A DNA stretch of 9,793 bases from Bifidobacterium breve. GTDB lineage: Bacteria; Actinomycetota; Acidimicrobiia; Acidimicrobiales; Ilumatobacteraceae. The stretch lies in the NCBI GenBank assembly GCA_945869715.1, contig CAMBPP010000048.1:1-9793 (forward strand), in the 5' to 3' direction. A model generated the notes under the pieces. It was not told where the DNA came from. It did no database searches and saw only the letters and a program-made list of their open reading frames with translations. Below are positions 1 through 5,854 of the stretch, in pieces. Position numbers and translations under genes: made by a program. The first letter of the stretch is position 1; the number at the start of each line of letters is the position of its first letter.

Positions 1-572
1 GGACCTTGGGTGCACGCTCTATCAACCCAGAAGCAGAAGTAAGCCTCGTATGGACAAGCACATGGTTTGACCCAGCTCTCGAGCGCAAAACTGCTGAAGC
101 ACTCATTGCTGGTGGAGCCGACACCATTGGTGTAGTTGCACAAGACTCACCAGCTTCTGGTGACGCTGCAAAAGCTGCCGGTGTTCCATGGTCGGGTTAC
201 GACAGCGATCAAAGCACCAACTACCCAGAAGTGTGGCTTACTGCTGCTACCTACGAGTGGTCAACATATGAACTTCCACGCATTCAAGCCATCCTCGATG
301 GCACATGGGTTGCAGGTAACTACTACGGCGACATGGCAGACGGCCACATTCGCTTGGCTCCACTCGGACCAATTGTTACCGACGAAACTCGTGCACTTAT
401 TGAGGCAAAGAAGGCAGAAATTGTTGCCAACTCAGGCGTGATGTTCTCTGGTCCGTTGAAAGACAACACCGGCAAGGAAATTCTTCCTGCTGGCAAGCAA
501 GCAACGTATGAAGAACTCATGGGCATGAACTACCTCGTTGAGGGAATTAAAGGCTCAATTCCTAAGAGTTAA
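1..572 (+). CDS. BMP-family ABC transporter substrate-binding protein (PnrA-like), 3' part
   Basis: This is the C-terminal part of a periplasmic-type binding protein that would deliver a ligand, probably a purine nucleoside or base, to an ABC importer. The gene runs in from the left edge; the first whole codon is at position 3 and the stop TAA is at 570-572. About 189 codons are visible. They align without gaps to residues 232-419 of the second BMP protein in this window (4536-5795): I count 137 of 188 identical. Shared blocks include WFDPALERKTAEALIAGGAD, SQDSPASGDAAKAAGVPW or its close variant, GYDSDQS, DGTWVAGNYYGD and the C-terminal LVEG. Differences cluster in surface-like stretches (for example the segment after NYYGD), so ligand range may differ slightly. 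The signal peptide and N-terminal lobe are outside the window, as are any adjoining transporter genes. The gene ends just before a strong terminator. Family assignment is firm; substrate is inferred from the family. Confidence 0.93.
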   Translation, partial: TLGARSINPEAEVSLVWTSTWFDPALERKTAEALIAGGADTIGVVAQDSPASGDAAKAAGVPWSGYDSDQSTNYPEVWLTAATYEWSTYELPRIQAILDGTWVAGNYYGDMADGHIRLAPLGPIVTDETRALIEAKKAEIVANSGVMFSGPLKDNTGKEILPAGKQATYEELMGMNYLVEGIKGSIPKS

Positions 573-584
573 TTCTCTTTTATC

Positions 585-619
585 AAAAGGGGCGGGCCTT
601 CGGGCTCGCCCCTTTTTTT
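585..619 (+). terminator. Rho-independent terminator between convergent genes
   Basis: A 14-bp stem (585-598 pairing with 603-616, one G-U pair) closes a TTCG tetraloop and ends in a run of seven T (613-619). It lies 12 bp after the stop of the first BMP gene. The stop codon of the convergent guanine deaminase gene (618-620) abuts it, and the A-run at 585-588 gives a short T-run on the other strand, so it may also stop transcripts coming from the deaminase side. Confidence 0.93.
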
Positions 620-1976
620 ATTGTTTAATTCTCTTTCCCGCAACCCAAATATGTGAAATATCGCGTGGGCCAGAGAGCCTCACAATTTTTTCAAAGATTC
701 GTTCTTCGCCGTCAACATCGTCATACACACGAAGACCTGAGTCGCTCGCTGAAGTGTCAACAACAATGGCATCGAAATAATTTCCCGCAGCAATGACACC
801 TGCATTGAGCCCCAACATGCGCGCACCACCAGTTGTAGCCATGTAAAACGCCGCGACAATATCGATGCGTGAGTTTTCTACAGCACCATCAACACCGTTC
901 ACACCATCTTCAAGCATTCGCGACGATGTCACGGCATGCACGCATTGTTTCATGAGGCCAACATCGGTTCCGGCTGAAATATCGGTACCAAGCCCCACAT
1001 GAATGCCCATGCCAAGAACTCGCCGTGCGGGAAAAACGCCATTAGCAAAATATGAATTCGACATCGGGCAATGCGCTACACCAGCGTGTGCCTCTTTAAT
1101 GAGGCCGCAATCGCTGTCGCCAATATGCACACCGTGTGCAAGAACTGTTCCTTGTTTCAACAAACCAAAGTGCTTCAGCATTTCCGTGTCGGAACGGCCA
1201 TAGCGCTCGAGCACATACCCGTGTTCCCAATGCGATTCGGAACAATGTGTTTGCACCAACGTTCCTGTGCGAGTCGCAAGTTCACCGAGCCCCACCAATA
1301 ATTCGTCGGAACATGCCGGAATGAACCGCGGGGTCACAATGGGCGATACCAAACCTGCGTTTCCCGCAAGTGCACGAATCTCTTCAATAGAACGCTGTGA
1401 TGCTTCGATTCCTTGTTGAGCTGTTGCATCGCGATACCACTCGGGAGTTCCCTCGGGGTGATCCATTGCAACACGACCCACGTAAGCACGTTGCCCGTGC
1501 TCTACACAGGTTTGCGCGAGCAGAGTTGTGGACTGTGCATCGACCGTCGCGTAATACACCGAAGTAGTTGTTCCGTGACGCAAAAAGGTAGGAACCATGT
1601 GGCTCCACACCGACTGAGCAAATGCTGTATCGGCGTATTTCGCTTCTAATGGAAAGGTGTAATCGAAAAGCCATTTCTCTAACGGCAAGTCGAGCCCGGT
1701 GCCGAGTTGCGGCCACTGTGGTGCATGAACGTGAGTATCAATAAGCCCAGGCAAGAGCCGCTCGTGTTGCCCCAGTCTCACTACTGTGTTTGCTCTGCGT
1801 ACGGCTTCAGCGGCTTCTGCAGATTCTGCGGGCAACACCGCGGAAATCATGCCCACATTATTCACCACTACTGCAACGTTGGCCAGCACTTCAAGTGCCT
1901 CAGGAGTTGGCACATGATGTACGGTGCCAATAACAACAAGTTCCGTATTTTCAGCGCTCACTACTTCATCGTACAA
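618..1976 (-). CDS. guaD: Guanine deaminase (amidohydrolase superfamily)
   Basis: A zinc enzyme of the cytosol that hydrolyses guanine to xanthine and ammonia. The 452-residue length matches classical guanine deaminases (about 450). Visible motifs: THVHAPQ at 81-87 with zinc-binding H82 and H84, the LDLPLEKWLFDYTFPLE block at 95-111, the guanine-contact motif TPRFIP (R217, F218), THCSES with zinc ligand H244 and proton-shuttle E247, H281 in LAHGVHI, AHCPMSN, and zinc ligand D332 in GLGTDISAG. The Arg-Phe pair and the length favour guanine over cytosine or 8-oxoguanine deaminases. The start is TTG at 1974-1976: stop codons lie in frame just upstream, an AAAAGG ribosome site lies 12 nt before, and GTG at 1961 is the alternative. 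No in-frame ATG occurs before residue 43. It is convergent with the first BMP gene and divergent, 39 bp away, from a Rieske oxygenase gene, which suggests a purine-use locus. Confidence 0.93.
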   Translation of the reverse strand: MYDEVVSAENTELVVIGTVHHVPTPEALEVLANVAVVVNNVGMISAVLPAESAEAAEAVRRANTVVRLGQHERLLPGLIDTHVHAPQWPQLGTGLDLPLEKWLFDYTFPLEAKYADTAFAQSVWSHMVPTFLRHGTTTSVYYATVDAQSTTLLAQTCVEHGQRAYVGRVAMDHPEGTPEWYRDATAQQGIEASQRSIEEIRALAGNAGLVSPIVTPRFIPACSDELLVGLGELATRTGTLVQTHCSESHWEHGYVLERYGRSDTEMLKHFGLLKQGTVLAHGVHIGDSDCGLIKEAHAGVAHCPMSNSYFANGVFPARRVLGMGIHVGLGTDISAGTDVGLMKQCVHAVTSSRMLEDGVNGVDGAVENSRIDIVAAFYMATTGGARMLGLNAGVIAAGNYFDAIVVDTSASDSGLRVYDDVDGEERIFEKIVRLSGPRDISHIWVAGKRIKQ

Positions 1977-2015
1977 TTTGTTTCATTACCTTTTCGTCTG
2001 AGAAAGAACCTCAAC
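1948..2015. promoter_or_regulatory. Compact divergent promoter region (guaD / Rieske oxygenase)
   Basis: Only 39 bp separate the two divergent start codons, so both promoters must overlap coding sequence. For the + strand oxygenase, TACAAT at 1972-1977 fits the actinobacterial TAnnnT -10 pattern, with TTTTCA at 1948-1953 as a possible -35 (18-bp spacer). This box lies over the TTG start of guaD. For guaD the best -10 I see on the - strand is TATAAG (2031-2036), inside the oxygenase gene and with no clear -35. AGAAAG (2001-2006) is a weak ribosome site for the oxygenase. Assigned by eye. Confidence 0.3.
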
Positions 2016-3167
2016 ATGGCCGCTACCCCACTTATATCTGTTGCTCAGCGTTTACTGGCGAATGTCGATGCCGACCACGCCGACTATTCAGAGACCATTG
2101 TCGATGTTGCTGTGCGCAATTACCGCGACACCGACCGCTTTGAACGCGAAGTAGAAAACATCTTTCATCGCAGCCCCCTCCTCGTGGCTCTTTCATGCGA
2201 CCTACGCGAACATGGTGACTTTGCTTCACTTGTAATTGCTGGGCGTCCCATTTTGGTAGTCCGCGGTAAAGACGGAATTGCACGCGCCTTTCTCAACATC
2301 TGTCGCCACCGTGGTGCCCCTGTCACCGAAGAATGCTTTGGTCATTCGCGGCGCTTCACCTGCCCGTATCATTCATGGGTGTACGACACCGAAGGTGCAC
2401 TGGTGGGTAACACCGATCGTGCCGCATTCGACGGCATCGATGTAGATGCACTCGTTGGACTTCCCACTGCCGAAAAATCGGGAGCCATCTTCGCCATTCT
2501 CACCCCGGGTCTTGCAATCGACATCGATGCATGGCTTGGCGATATGGCATCGGCGCTCGATATTTTGGACCTCAACAACTTGTACCGCCATCGCGATGGC
2601 TTGCCTGCAGAGAGTGGTAACTGGAAAGTAACTGCCGACGGTTATGTCGATGGATATCACCTTGGTTACCTCCACGGGAAGAGCATCGGTACGAAGTCCA
2701 TTACGAATCGCAACACCTACGACCTCTATGGTCCACACGTGCGGCTTGGCTTTGCAAACAAGCCACTGCCCGCAATGCGCGATCTTCCTGAAGATGAATG
2801 GCAACTGCTCAATGCCATGAGTTTGGTGCACTACATCTTTCCGAATATTTCTATTTCCGGCCAGCCCAATGGTGGCCTCATGATGAGTCGCATCTTGCCA
2901 GGCTCAACTCCCGACCGCTGCCAGGTAGAGCAGTTCCAATATTTCCGCGAGCCCATGACCACACCCGAGCAAATTGCCGATGCCGACTACAAGCGCGAAC
3001 TGTATTTAGCCGTGACCCGTGACGAAGACTTCGCGACCGTCATGAAAATTACCGATGCAATGGCCGCAATTCCCGACGATGCGATGCGCTATGGCCGTAA
3101 CGAAAGTGGCAATCAAAACTTGCATCGCTGGGCTGCGGCACTTGCCGACGGCACAACGCCTGCATAA
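2016..3167 (+). CDS. Rieske non-heme iron oxygenase, alpha subunit (ring-hydroxylating dioxygenase type)
   Basis: A 383-residue cytosolic oxygenase that uses O2 and electrons from a separate reductase to hydroxylate or dealkylate a small molecule. The Rieske [2Fe-2S] motif is C96-R-H98 followed after 17 residues by C116-P-Y-H119. The catalytic domain carries the mononuclear iron motif D212-x2-H215-x4-H220, and D338 in the RDEDF segment is a plausible third iron ligand. Start ATG 2016 is preceded by AGAAAG; the open frame extends upstream to 1707, but that part lies antisense to guaD and is not oxygenase-like. The sequence resembles the alpha subunits called phenylpropionate dioxygenase-like or SRPBCC-type. 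No beta subunit, ferredoxin or reductase gene is nearby. It is divergent from guanine deaminase, so a purine-derived substrate is possible, but the substrate cannot be read from sequence. Convergent tRNA-Arg ends 6 bp downstream. Confidence 0.9.
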   Translation: MAATPLISVAQRLLANVDADHADYSETIVDVAVRNYRDTDRFEREVENIFHRSPLLVALSCDLREHGDFASLVIAGRPILVVRGKDGIARAFLNICRHRGAPVTEECFGHSRRFTCPYHSWVYDTEGALVGNTDRAAFDGIDVDALVGLPTAEKSGAIFAILTPGLAIDIDAWLGDMASALDILDLNNLYRHRDGLPAESGNWKVTADGYVDGYHLGYLHGKSIGTKSITNRNTYDLYGPHVRLGFANKPLPAMRDLPEDEWQLLNAMSLVHYIFPNISISGQPNGGLMMSRILPGSTPDRCQVEQFQYFREPMTTPEQIADADYKRELYLAVTRDEDFATVMKITDAMAAIPDDAMRYGRNESGNQNLHRWAAALADGTTPA

Positions 3168-3173
3168 AACAAC

Positions 3174-3249
3174 TGGCGCGCTTGGAGAGACTCGAACTCC
3201 CAACCTTTTGATCCGTAGTCAAATGCTCTATCCATTGAGCTACAAGCGC
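3174..3249 (-). tRNA. tRNA-Arg (anticodon ACG), CCA encoded
   Basis: Read on the - strand, a full 76-nt cloverleaf is present. The acceptor arms GCGCTTG (3243-3249) and CAAGCGC (3178-3184) pair fully. The D arm contains AGCTCAATGGATAGAGC. The anticodon stem TTTGA/TCAAA closes the loop CTACGGA with anticodon ACG. The T arm is GGGAG-TTCGAGT-CTCTC. Discriminator G is followed by an encoded CCA (3174-3176). ACG is normally edited to ICG and reads CGU/CGC/CGA. A T-rich run follows on the - strand and may help termination. The 3' end is 6 bp from the stop of the convergent Rieske gene. Confidence 0.96.
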
Positions 3250-3260
3250 TTAGGCGGTGC

Positions 3261-3289
3261 ATTCTAAGGGGAAAACGCCACGGGCGAAA
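3261..3289 (-). promoter_or_regulatory. Likely promoter of tRNA-Arg
   Basis: On the - strand, TAGAAT at 3261-3266 matches the TATAAT consensus at 5 of 6 positions and fits TAnnnT. A start about 7 nt downstream would lie some 5 nt before the tRNA 5' end. A 17-bp spacer puts a poor -35 (TTTCGC) at 3284-3289. Confidence 0.45.
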
Positions 3290-3298
3290 CCTTCCCCC
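3267..3298 (-). terminator. Possible weak terminator after the LysM/lysozyme-like gene
   Basis: A nested hairpin lies between the end of the LysM gene (3317) and tRNA-Arg. The outer stem is 3268-3273 with 3292-3297, and the inner stem is 3276-3279 with 3283-3286 around a 3-nt loop. On the - strand it is followed only by TTAGAAT rather than a long T-run, so it is weak at best and overlaps the putative tRNA promoter. Confidence 0.3.
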
Positions 3299-3316
3299 TC
3301 AATTGAGCGAAATCAC

Positions 3317-4168
3317 TTAATTCCACGCCGCCCAAGAGTTTGACCGCTTGTACAGCGTCATGGCAGCACGGGCATTTGTACCTGCATCGAGCAACTGTGA
3401 CGGGTTCGTGACCCCAATAGTGGTAAGCCAACTCTTGTGCGCCTGGAAGTGAATTTGAAACAGGCCGTAACAACAGAAGTTATACGCAGCGGCATTGGTA
3501 TGACTTTCGCGCTGAACAATTTCTAGTGCTCGCTTTTCTAATGCTTCGGGGAAAACATCACGAATGATTTGTGTCGACTGAGCAGCAGTGAATCGTTTCA
3601 CGGCAACCACAACATTGGGTTTTGGTGATGAAGCCCGACGCGCTGGTTGTGTTGTAACAACGGGTGCGGGGCGACGCATACGCGCACCACTTGGCACACA
3701 CAATTCGTCGCCAGGAACAATAACTGTGCGCGCATTAGACCTATTTACTTGCAGTAATTCGCGTGTTCCCACTCCGGCATAGTCGGCGAGCAAACTCCAT
3801 GAATCGCCAAGTTGCACAGTGAACTTTGCGCCACACTGCGGAGCTTTTACTTCTGGCTGCACCACCACTTTTGCCTCAACCACATTTACCTCAGCCACTT
3901 GTGGCACTTCGGCTACGGGAAGCGTGGCAACCGTGGTGGTTGGCTCGGGTTCGCGACCGGGTTCTAGCACGGCTGCTGCTCCGGCGCCACTAGGCACCGG
4001 GGCTGGGCTGTTGTCGCCCAAGGCTCGAGCCACAGGTATGCACAGTGCCACGGCAACTGCCACCAAACCCAGGCGCCGGGCCAAAGGGTGGGTGGGTCGG
4101 CTCAACCGTGGATTCCCGCGAGGGTTCCGATCGGCGTCAGCCCAGAAGTTGTTGTTTTGGTGTGTCAT
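3317..4168 (-). CDS. Secreted or membrane-anchored LysM and lysozyme-like (transglycosylase) protein
   Basis: A 283-residue cell-wall protein that probably binds and cuts peptidoglycan outside the membrane. Order of parts: a basic N-terminus, one hydrophobic segment at about 33-50 (signal peptide or anchor; no clear cleavage site), a Pro/Ala/Val/Glu-rich linker (51-110), a LysM domain (about 115-158, from KFTVQLGDSW to VPGDELCVPS), a second basic and Pro-rich linker (160-190), and a C-terminal lysozyme-like fold (about 195-283). E221 in IVQRESH is the likely catalytic acid, and YGLFQIH at 234-240 is the typical substrate-groove motif; the chain ends in SWAAWN. C232-C233 sit next to this motif. 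Start ATG 4168 has a G-rich ribosome site (GGGGGG) 6 to 7 nt before it. It lies between two tRNA genes on the same strand. Enzymatic activity is inferred from the motifs; a growth-stimulating (Rpf-like) role is possible but not shown. Confidence 0.85.
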   Translation of the reverse strand: MTHQNNNFWADADRNPRGNPRLSRPTHPLARRLGLVAVAVALCIPVARALGDNSPAPVPSGAGAAAVLEPGREPEPTTTVATLPVAEVPQVAEVNVVEAKVVVQPEVKAPQCGAKFTVQLGDSWSLLADYAGVGTRELLQVNRSNARTVIVPGDELCVPSGARMRRPAPVVTTQPARRASSPKPNVVVAVKRFTAAQSTQIIRDVFPEALEKRALEIVQRESHTNAAAYNFCCYGLFQIHFQAHKSWLTTIGVTNPSQLLDAGTNARAAMTLYKRSNSWAAWN

Positions 4169-4316
4169 AACTAGCCCCCCAAGTTCCGCCCGCAGGTACC
4201 TTTTGGTCTATCGGGGCACTTGGCCAAAAGCAAGGGAAGCCCGCAAACCCAATAAAATGGCTGTGGATAACCTCAAATGAGGCCAAGGGTGGGTGCTCAC
4301 GCACCACGAAAACACC
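4169..4316 (-). other. Leader region of the LysM/lysozyme-like gene
   Basis: This 148-bp gap separates tRNA-Ser from the LysM gene and must hold the start signals of the latter. I see the G-rich ribosome site at about 4175-4180, a 7-bp inverted repeat (4200-4206 with 4224-4230, 17-nt loop), and a consensus DnaA box with a neighbouring dyad (4262-4282, listed separately). No convincing -10/-35 pair and no riboswitch pattern could be assigned. Confidence 0.45.
4262..4282 (-). promoter_or_regulatory. Single consensus DnaA box next to a 12-bp dyad
   Basis: Positions 4262-4270 read TTATCCACA on the - strand, a perfect DnaA box. Directly beside it, 4271-4282 is CCTCA-AA-TGAGG, a 5-2-5 inverted repeat. 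Both lie about 95 bp upstream of the LysM gene start. The sequence match is certain; a regulatory role is a guess, since one isolated 9-mer can occur by chance. Confidence 0.35.
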
Positions 4317-4408
4317 TGGCGGAGAGGGTGGGATTTGAACCCACGGTCCGCTTTAACACAGACAACGCCTTAGCAGGGCGCCCCATTCGGCCGCTCTGGC
4401 ACCTCTCC
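4317..4408 (-). tRNA. tRNA-Ser (anticodon GCT), CCA encoded
   Basis: Read on the - strand, a 92-nt class II tRNA is present. Acceptor GGAGAGG (4402-4408) pairs with CCTCTCC (4321-4327). The anticodon stem GCGCC/GGCGT encloses the loop CTGCTAA with anticodon GCT, which reads AGU/AGC. A long variable arm follows, as expected for serine tRNA. The T arm is GTGGG-TTCAAAT-CCCAC. Discriminator G is followed by encoded CCA (4317-4319). It is the first gene of the - strand block that continues with the LysM protein and tRNA-Arg, and it is divergent from the second BMP gene. Confidence 0.96.
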
Positions 4409-4419
4409 TGGACTCGGTC

Positions 4420-4425
4420 AGTCTA
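4420..4425 (-). promoter_or_regulatory. Candidate -10 box of tRNA-Ser
   Basis: TAGACT on the - strand fits the TAnnnT pattern and would start transcription about 5 nt before the tRNA 5' end. The matching -35 region (around 4442-4448) lies in the spacer of the large dyad at 4427-4461 and is not consensus-like. Confidence 0.35.
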
Positions 4426-4426
4426 T

Positions 4427-4461
4427 GGCGCAATTCCCGACTTCCTAACGGGAATTTCGCC
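4427..4461. promoter_or_regulatory. 35-bp dyad, possible operator between tRNA-Ser and the BMP operon
   Basis: Two 13-bp arms (4427-4439 and 4449-4461) are inverted copies with 12 of 13 positions matching around a 9-nt spacer. The core AATTCCCG / CGGGAATT is perfect. It has no T-run on either side, and no upstream gene on either strand would need a terminator here, so an operator or a structured leader is more likely. It lies just upstream of the probable -10 of the BMP operon and overlaps the -35 zones of both divergent promoters. Confidence 0.5.
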
Positions 4462-4475
4462 TTGTCAGGAGGCTC

Positions 4476-4530
4476 TACTATCGATACATCGCCTTCGCCG
4501 AAGGCATCGCATTGATAATTCCCCGGGAGG
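4476..4530 (+). promoter_or_regulatory. Promoter, leader inverted repeat and ribosome site of the BMP/ABC operon
   Basis: TACTAT at 4476-4481 fits the TAnnnT -10 pattern; an alternative pair is TTGTCA (4462-4467) with TACATC (4485-4490), 17 bp apart. An inverted repeat of two perfect 7-bp arms around one base, GCCTTCG-C-CGAAGGC (4491-4505), lies at or just after the likely start point, so it could be an operator or fold as a 5-bp hairpin. GGGAGG at 4525-4530 is a strong ribosome site 5 nt before the TTG at 4536, and this spacing decides the start codon of the lipoprotein gene. Confidence 0.45.
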
Positions 4531-4535
4531 AAAAG

Positions 4536-5795
4536 TTGAACAAGCGAATGACAAAAAAGTGGCTGCCCGCCATTGCCGTTTTGGCATTGGGAGCAAGCCT
4601 CGTGGCATGCGGAAGCGACAGTGCATCTGACGACGCCGCAGTTACAGAAGACACAATGGCAACAGAAGACACCATGGCACCATCCGACGACGCCACTGCT
4701 CCTGAAGCAACTGGTGCTGGTTGGGAAAGCAACTTCACACCATGGACAGCCGATGCTGCACCAGTGAATTGCGGACCAAAGGAAGATGAACCGCTCAAGG
4801 CAGCTTGGGTTTATGTAGGCCCCATCAACGATGGTGGTTGGACACAAGCACACGATGCAGGCCGTCTTGCAGTGCAAGAAAAGTTTGGTGACAAAATTGT
4901 TACCACCTATAAGGAGAACGTTCCTGAAGGTGACCAAACCGCACAGGTCATTGACGACCTCATTGCCGATGGCAACACCGTCATTTTTGGAACATCTTTT
5001 GGTTTCCAAGATGCCTTTGCTGCAGCTGCAGAAAAGAACCCAGAAATTTGCTTCGAGTTTGCAACTGGCTATAAGAGTGCAGCGAACTTGTCGCAGTTCT
5101 ACGGTTCAGCAGAAGACACTGACTACCTCACCGGTATGGCAGCAGGTTTTGCATCAAAGACCGGCAAGCTCGGCATCCTTGCAGCATTCCCCATTCCTGA
5201 AGTAATTCGTGGCGTGAATGCCTGGACCATGGGTGCACGTGCTGCAAACCCAGATGCTGAAGTGAAATTGGTGTGGACCAACAACTGGTTCGACCCAGCA
5301 CTTGAGCGCAAAACTGCTGAAGCACTCATCGCCGGTGGCGCTGACGTGATTGGTGTGAAGTCGCAAGACTCTCCTGCTTCTGGTGATGCCGCAAAAGCTG
5401 CTGGTGTCCCATGGGCTGGTTACGACAGTGACCAAAGCGCAAACTACCCAGACGTATGGCTTACCGCTACCACTTACCACTGGGATATCTATGAAATTCC
5501 TCGCATCCAAGCCGTCTTCGATGGCACTTGGGTTGCAGGCAATTACTACGGCGACCTCGAAGACACCTTCGTACGTCTTGCTCCTTATGGCAAGCTCGTT
5601 AGTGAAGAAGCCAGGGCTGCGATTGAAGCCAAAAAAGCTGAGTTCACGAAGGCTCCAGGTTCTATGTTCACTGGCCCGTTGAACGACAACACCGGCAAGG
5701 AAGTCATTCCTGCTGGCACGACAGCAACATACGGTGAACTCATGGGCCAAAACTTCTTGGTTGAAGGCGTTGTTGGGGAAATCCCCGCCAGCTAA
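4536..5795 (+). CDS. BMP-family (PnrA-like) lipoprotein, ABC transporter substrate-binding protein
   Basis: A 419-residue lipid-anchored binding protein that captures the ligand for the ABC importer encoded downstream. The start is taken as TTG 4536, 5 nt after GGGAGG; ATG 4548 would be 17 nt away and would shorten the protein by 4 residues. A basic N-terminus (NKRMTKK) and hydrophobic core lead to the lipobox LVAC with acylated C25. An acidic Thr/Asp/Met linker follows (about 26-65), including a TEDTMA tandem repeat. The binding domain runs from about 85 to 419, with VYVGPINDGGWTQAHD (92-107) typical of the purine-binding BMP group, FGTSFGFQD (151-159), AAFPIPEVIRGVNAW (216-230), DSPASGDAAKAAGVPW (278-293) and GNYYGD (335-340). 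It is a close paralogue of the truncated BMP protein at the left edge. The downstream gene set confirms a complete importer. Purine or nucleoside as ligand is inferred from the family. Confidence 0.93.
   Translation: MNKRMTKKWLPAIAVLALGASLVACGSDSASDDAAVTEDTMATEDTMAPSDDATAPEATGAGWESNFTPWTADAAPVNCGPKEDEPLKAAWVYVGPINDGGWTQAHDAGRLAVQEKFGDKIVTTYKENVPEGDQTAQVIDDLIADGNTVIFGTSFGFQDAFAAAAEKNPEICFEFATGYKSAANLSQFYGSAEDTDYLTGMAAGFASKTGKLGILAAFPIPEVIRGVNAWTMGARAANPDAEVKLVWTNNWFDPALERKTAEALIAGGADVIGVKSQDSPASGDAAKAAGVPWAGYDSDQSANYPDVWLTATTYHWDIYEIPRIQAVFDGTWVAGNYYGDLEDTFVRLAPYGKLVSEEARAAIEAKKAEFTKAPGSMFTGPLNDNTGKEVIPAGTTATYGELMGQNFLVEGVVGEIPAS
4644..4679 (+). repeat. Tandem 18-bp repeat in the lipoprotein linker
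   Basis: Two adjacent 18-bp units, 4644-4661 and 4662-4679, differ at one position and encode TEDTMA twice, directly after the lipidated Cys region. It looks like a recent in-frame duplication in a flexible tether, where length change is harmless. Confidence 0.85.
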
Positions 5796-5817
5796 TTCTG
5801 CAGTGTTAACTGTTCGT

Positions 5818-5854
5818 CAAAGGGGGGTGAGCCTTTTCGGCTTACCCCCCTTTG
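5818..5854 (+). terminator. Strong hairpin between the binding-protein and ATPase genes (attenuator-like)
   Basis: A 16-bp stem (5818-5833 with 5839-5854, one G-U pair) closes a TTTTC loop, 22 bp after the lipoprotein stop. Only three T end the stem and the following bases (TCGTCT) form no real T-run, so termination is probably partial. In ABC operons such hairpins are often linked to a higher level of binding protein than of membrane parts, by partial termination or by protecting the upstream mRNA. The stem is similar in design to the terminator after the first BMP gene. Confidence 0.7.

Noticed and set aside
1707..2015. N-terminal extension of the Rieske oxygenase by about 103 residues.
   Set aside because: This part is antisense to guaD, is rich in Cys/His/Phe without any oxygenase similarity, and ATG 2016 gives a normal family length with a ribosome-site-like AGAAAG.
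4169..4261. c-di-AMP (ydaO-type) riboswitch, which often precedes wall-hydrolase genes in actinobacteria.
   Set aside because: I could not match the conserved blocks; only G-rich stretches and a weak inverted repeat are present.
4262..4270. Replication origin suggested by a DnaA box.
   Set aside because: There is one box only, with no AT-rich unwinding stretch and no dnaA, dnaN or parAB nearby.
3174..4408. tRNA 3' ends as integration sites of a mobile element.
   Set aside because: No second copy of either tRNA 3' end, and no integrase or phage-like gene, is visible in the window.
4409..4535. Purine riboswitch in the leader of the importer operon.
   Set aside because: The conserved core and the three-stem layout of purine riboswitches are not present; the dyads there fit protein sites or simple hairpins better.
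4353..5009. A 218-codon open frame on the - strand across tRNA-Ser and the lipoprotein gene.
   Set aside because: It is a Cys-rich shadow of the lipoprotein coding strand and runs into a tRNA; no start signal or domain is seen.
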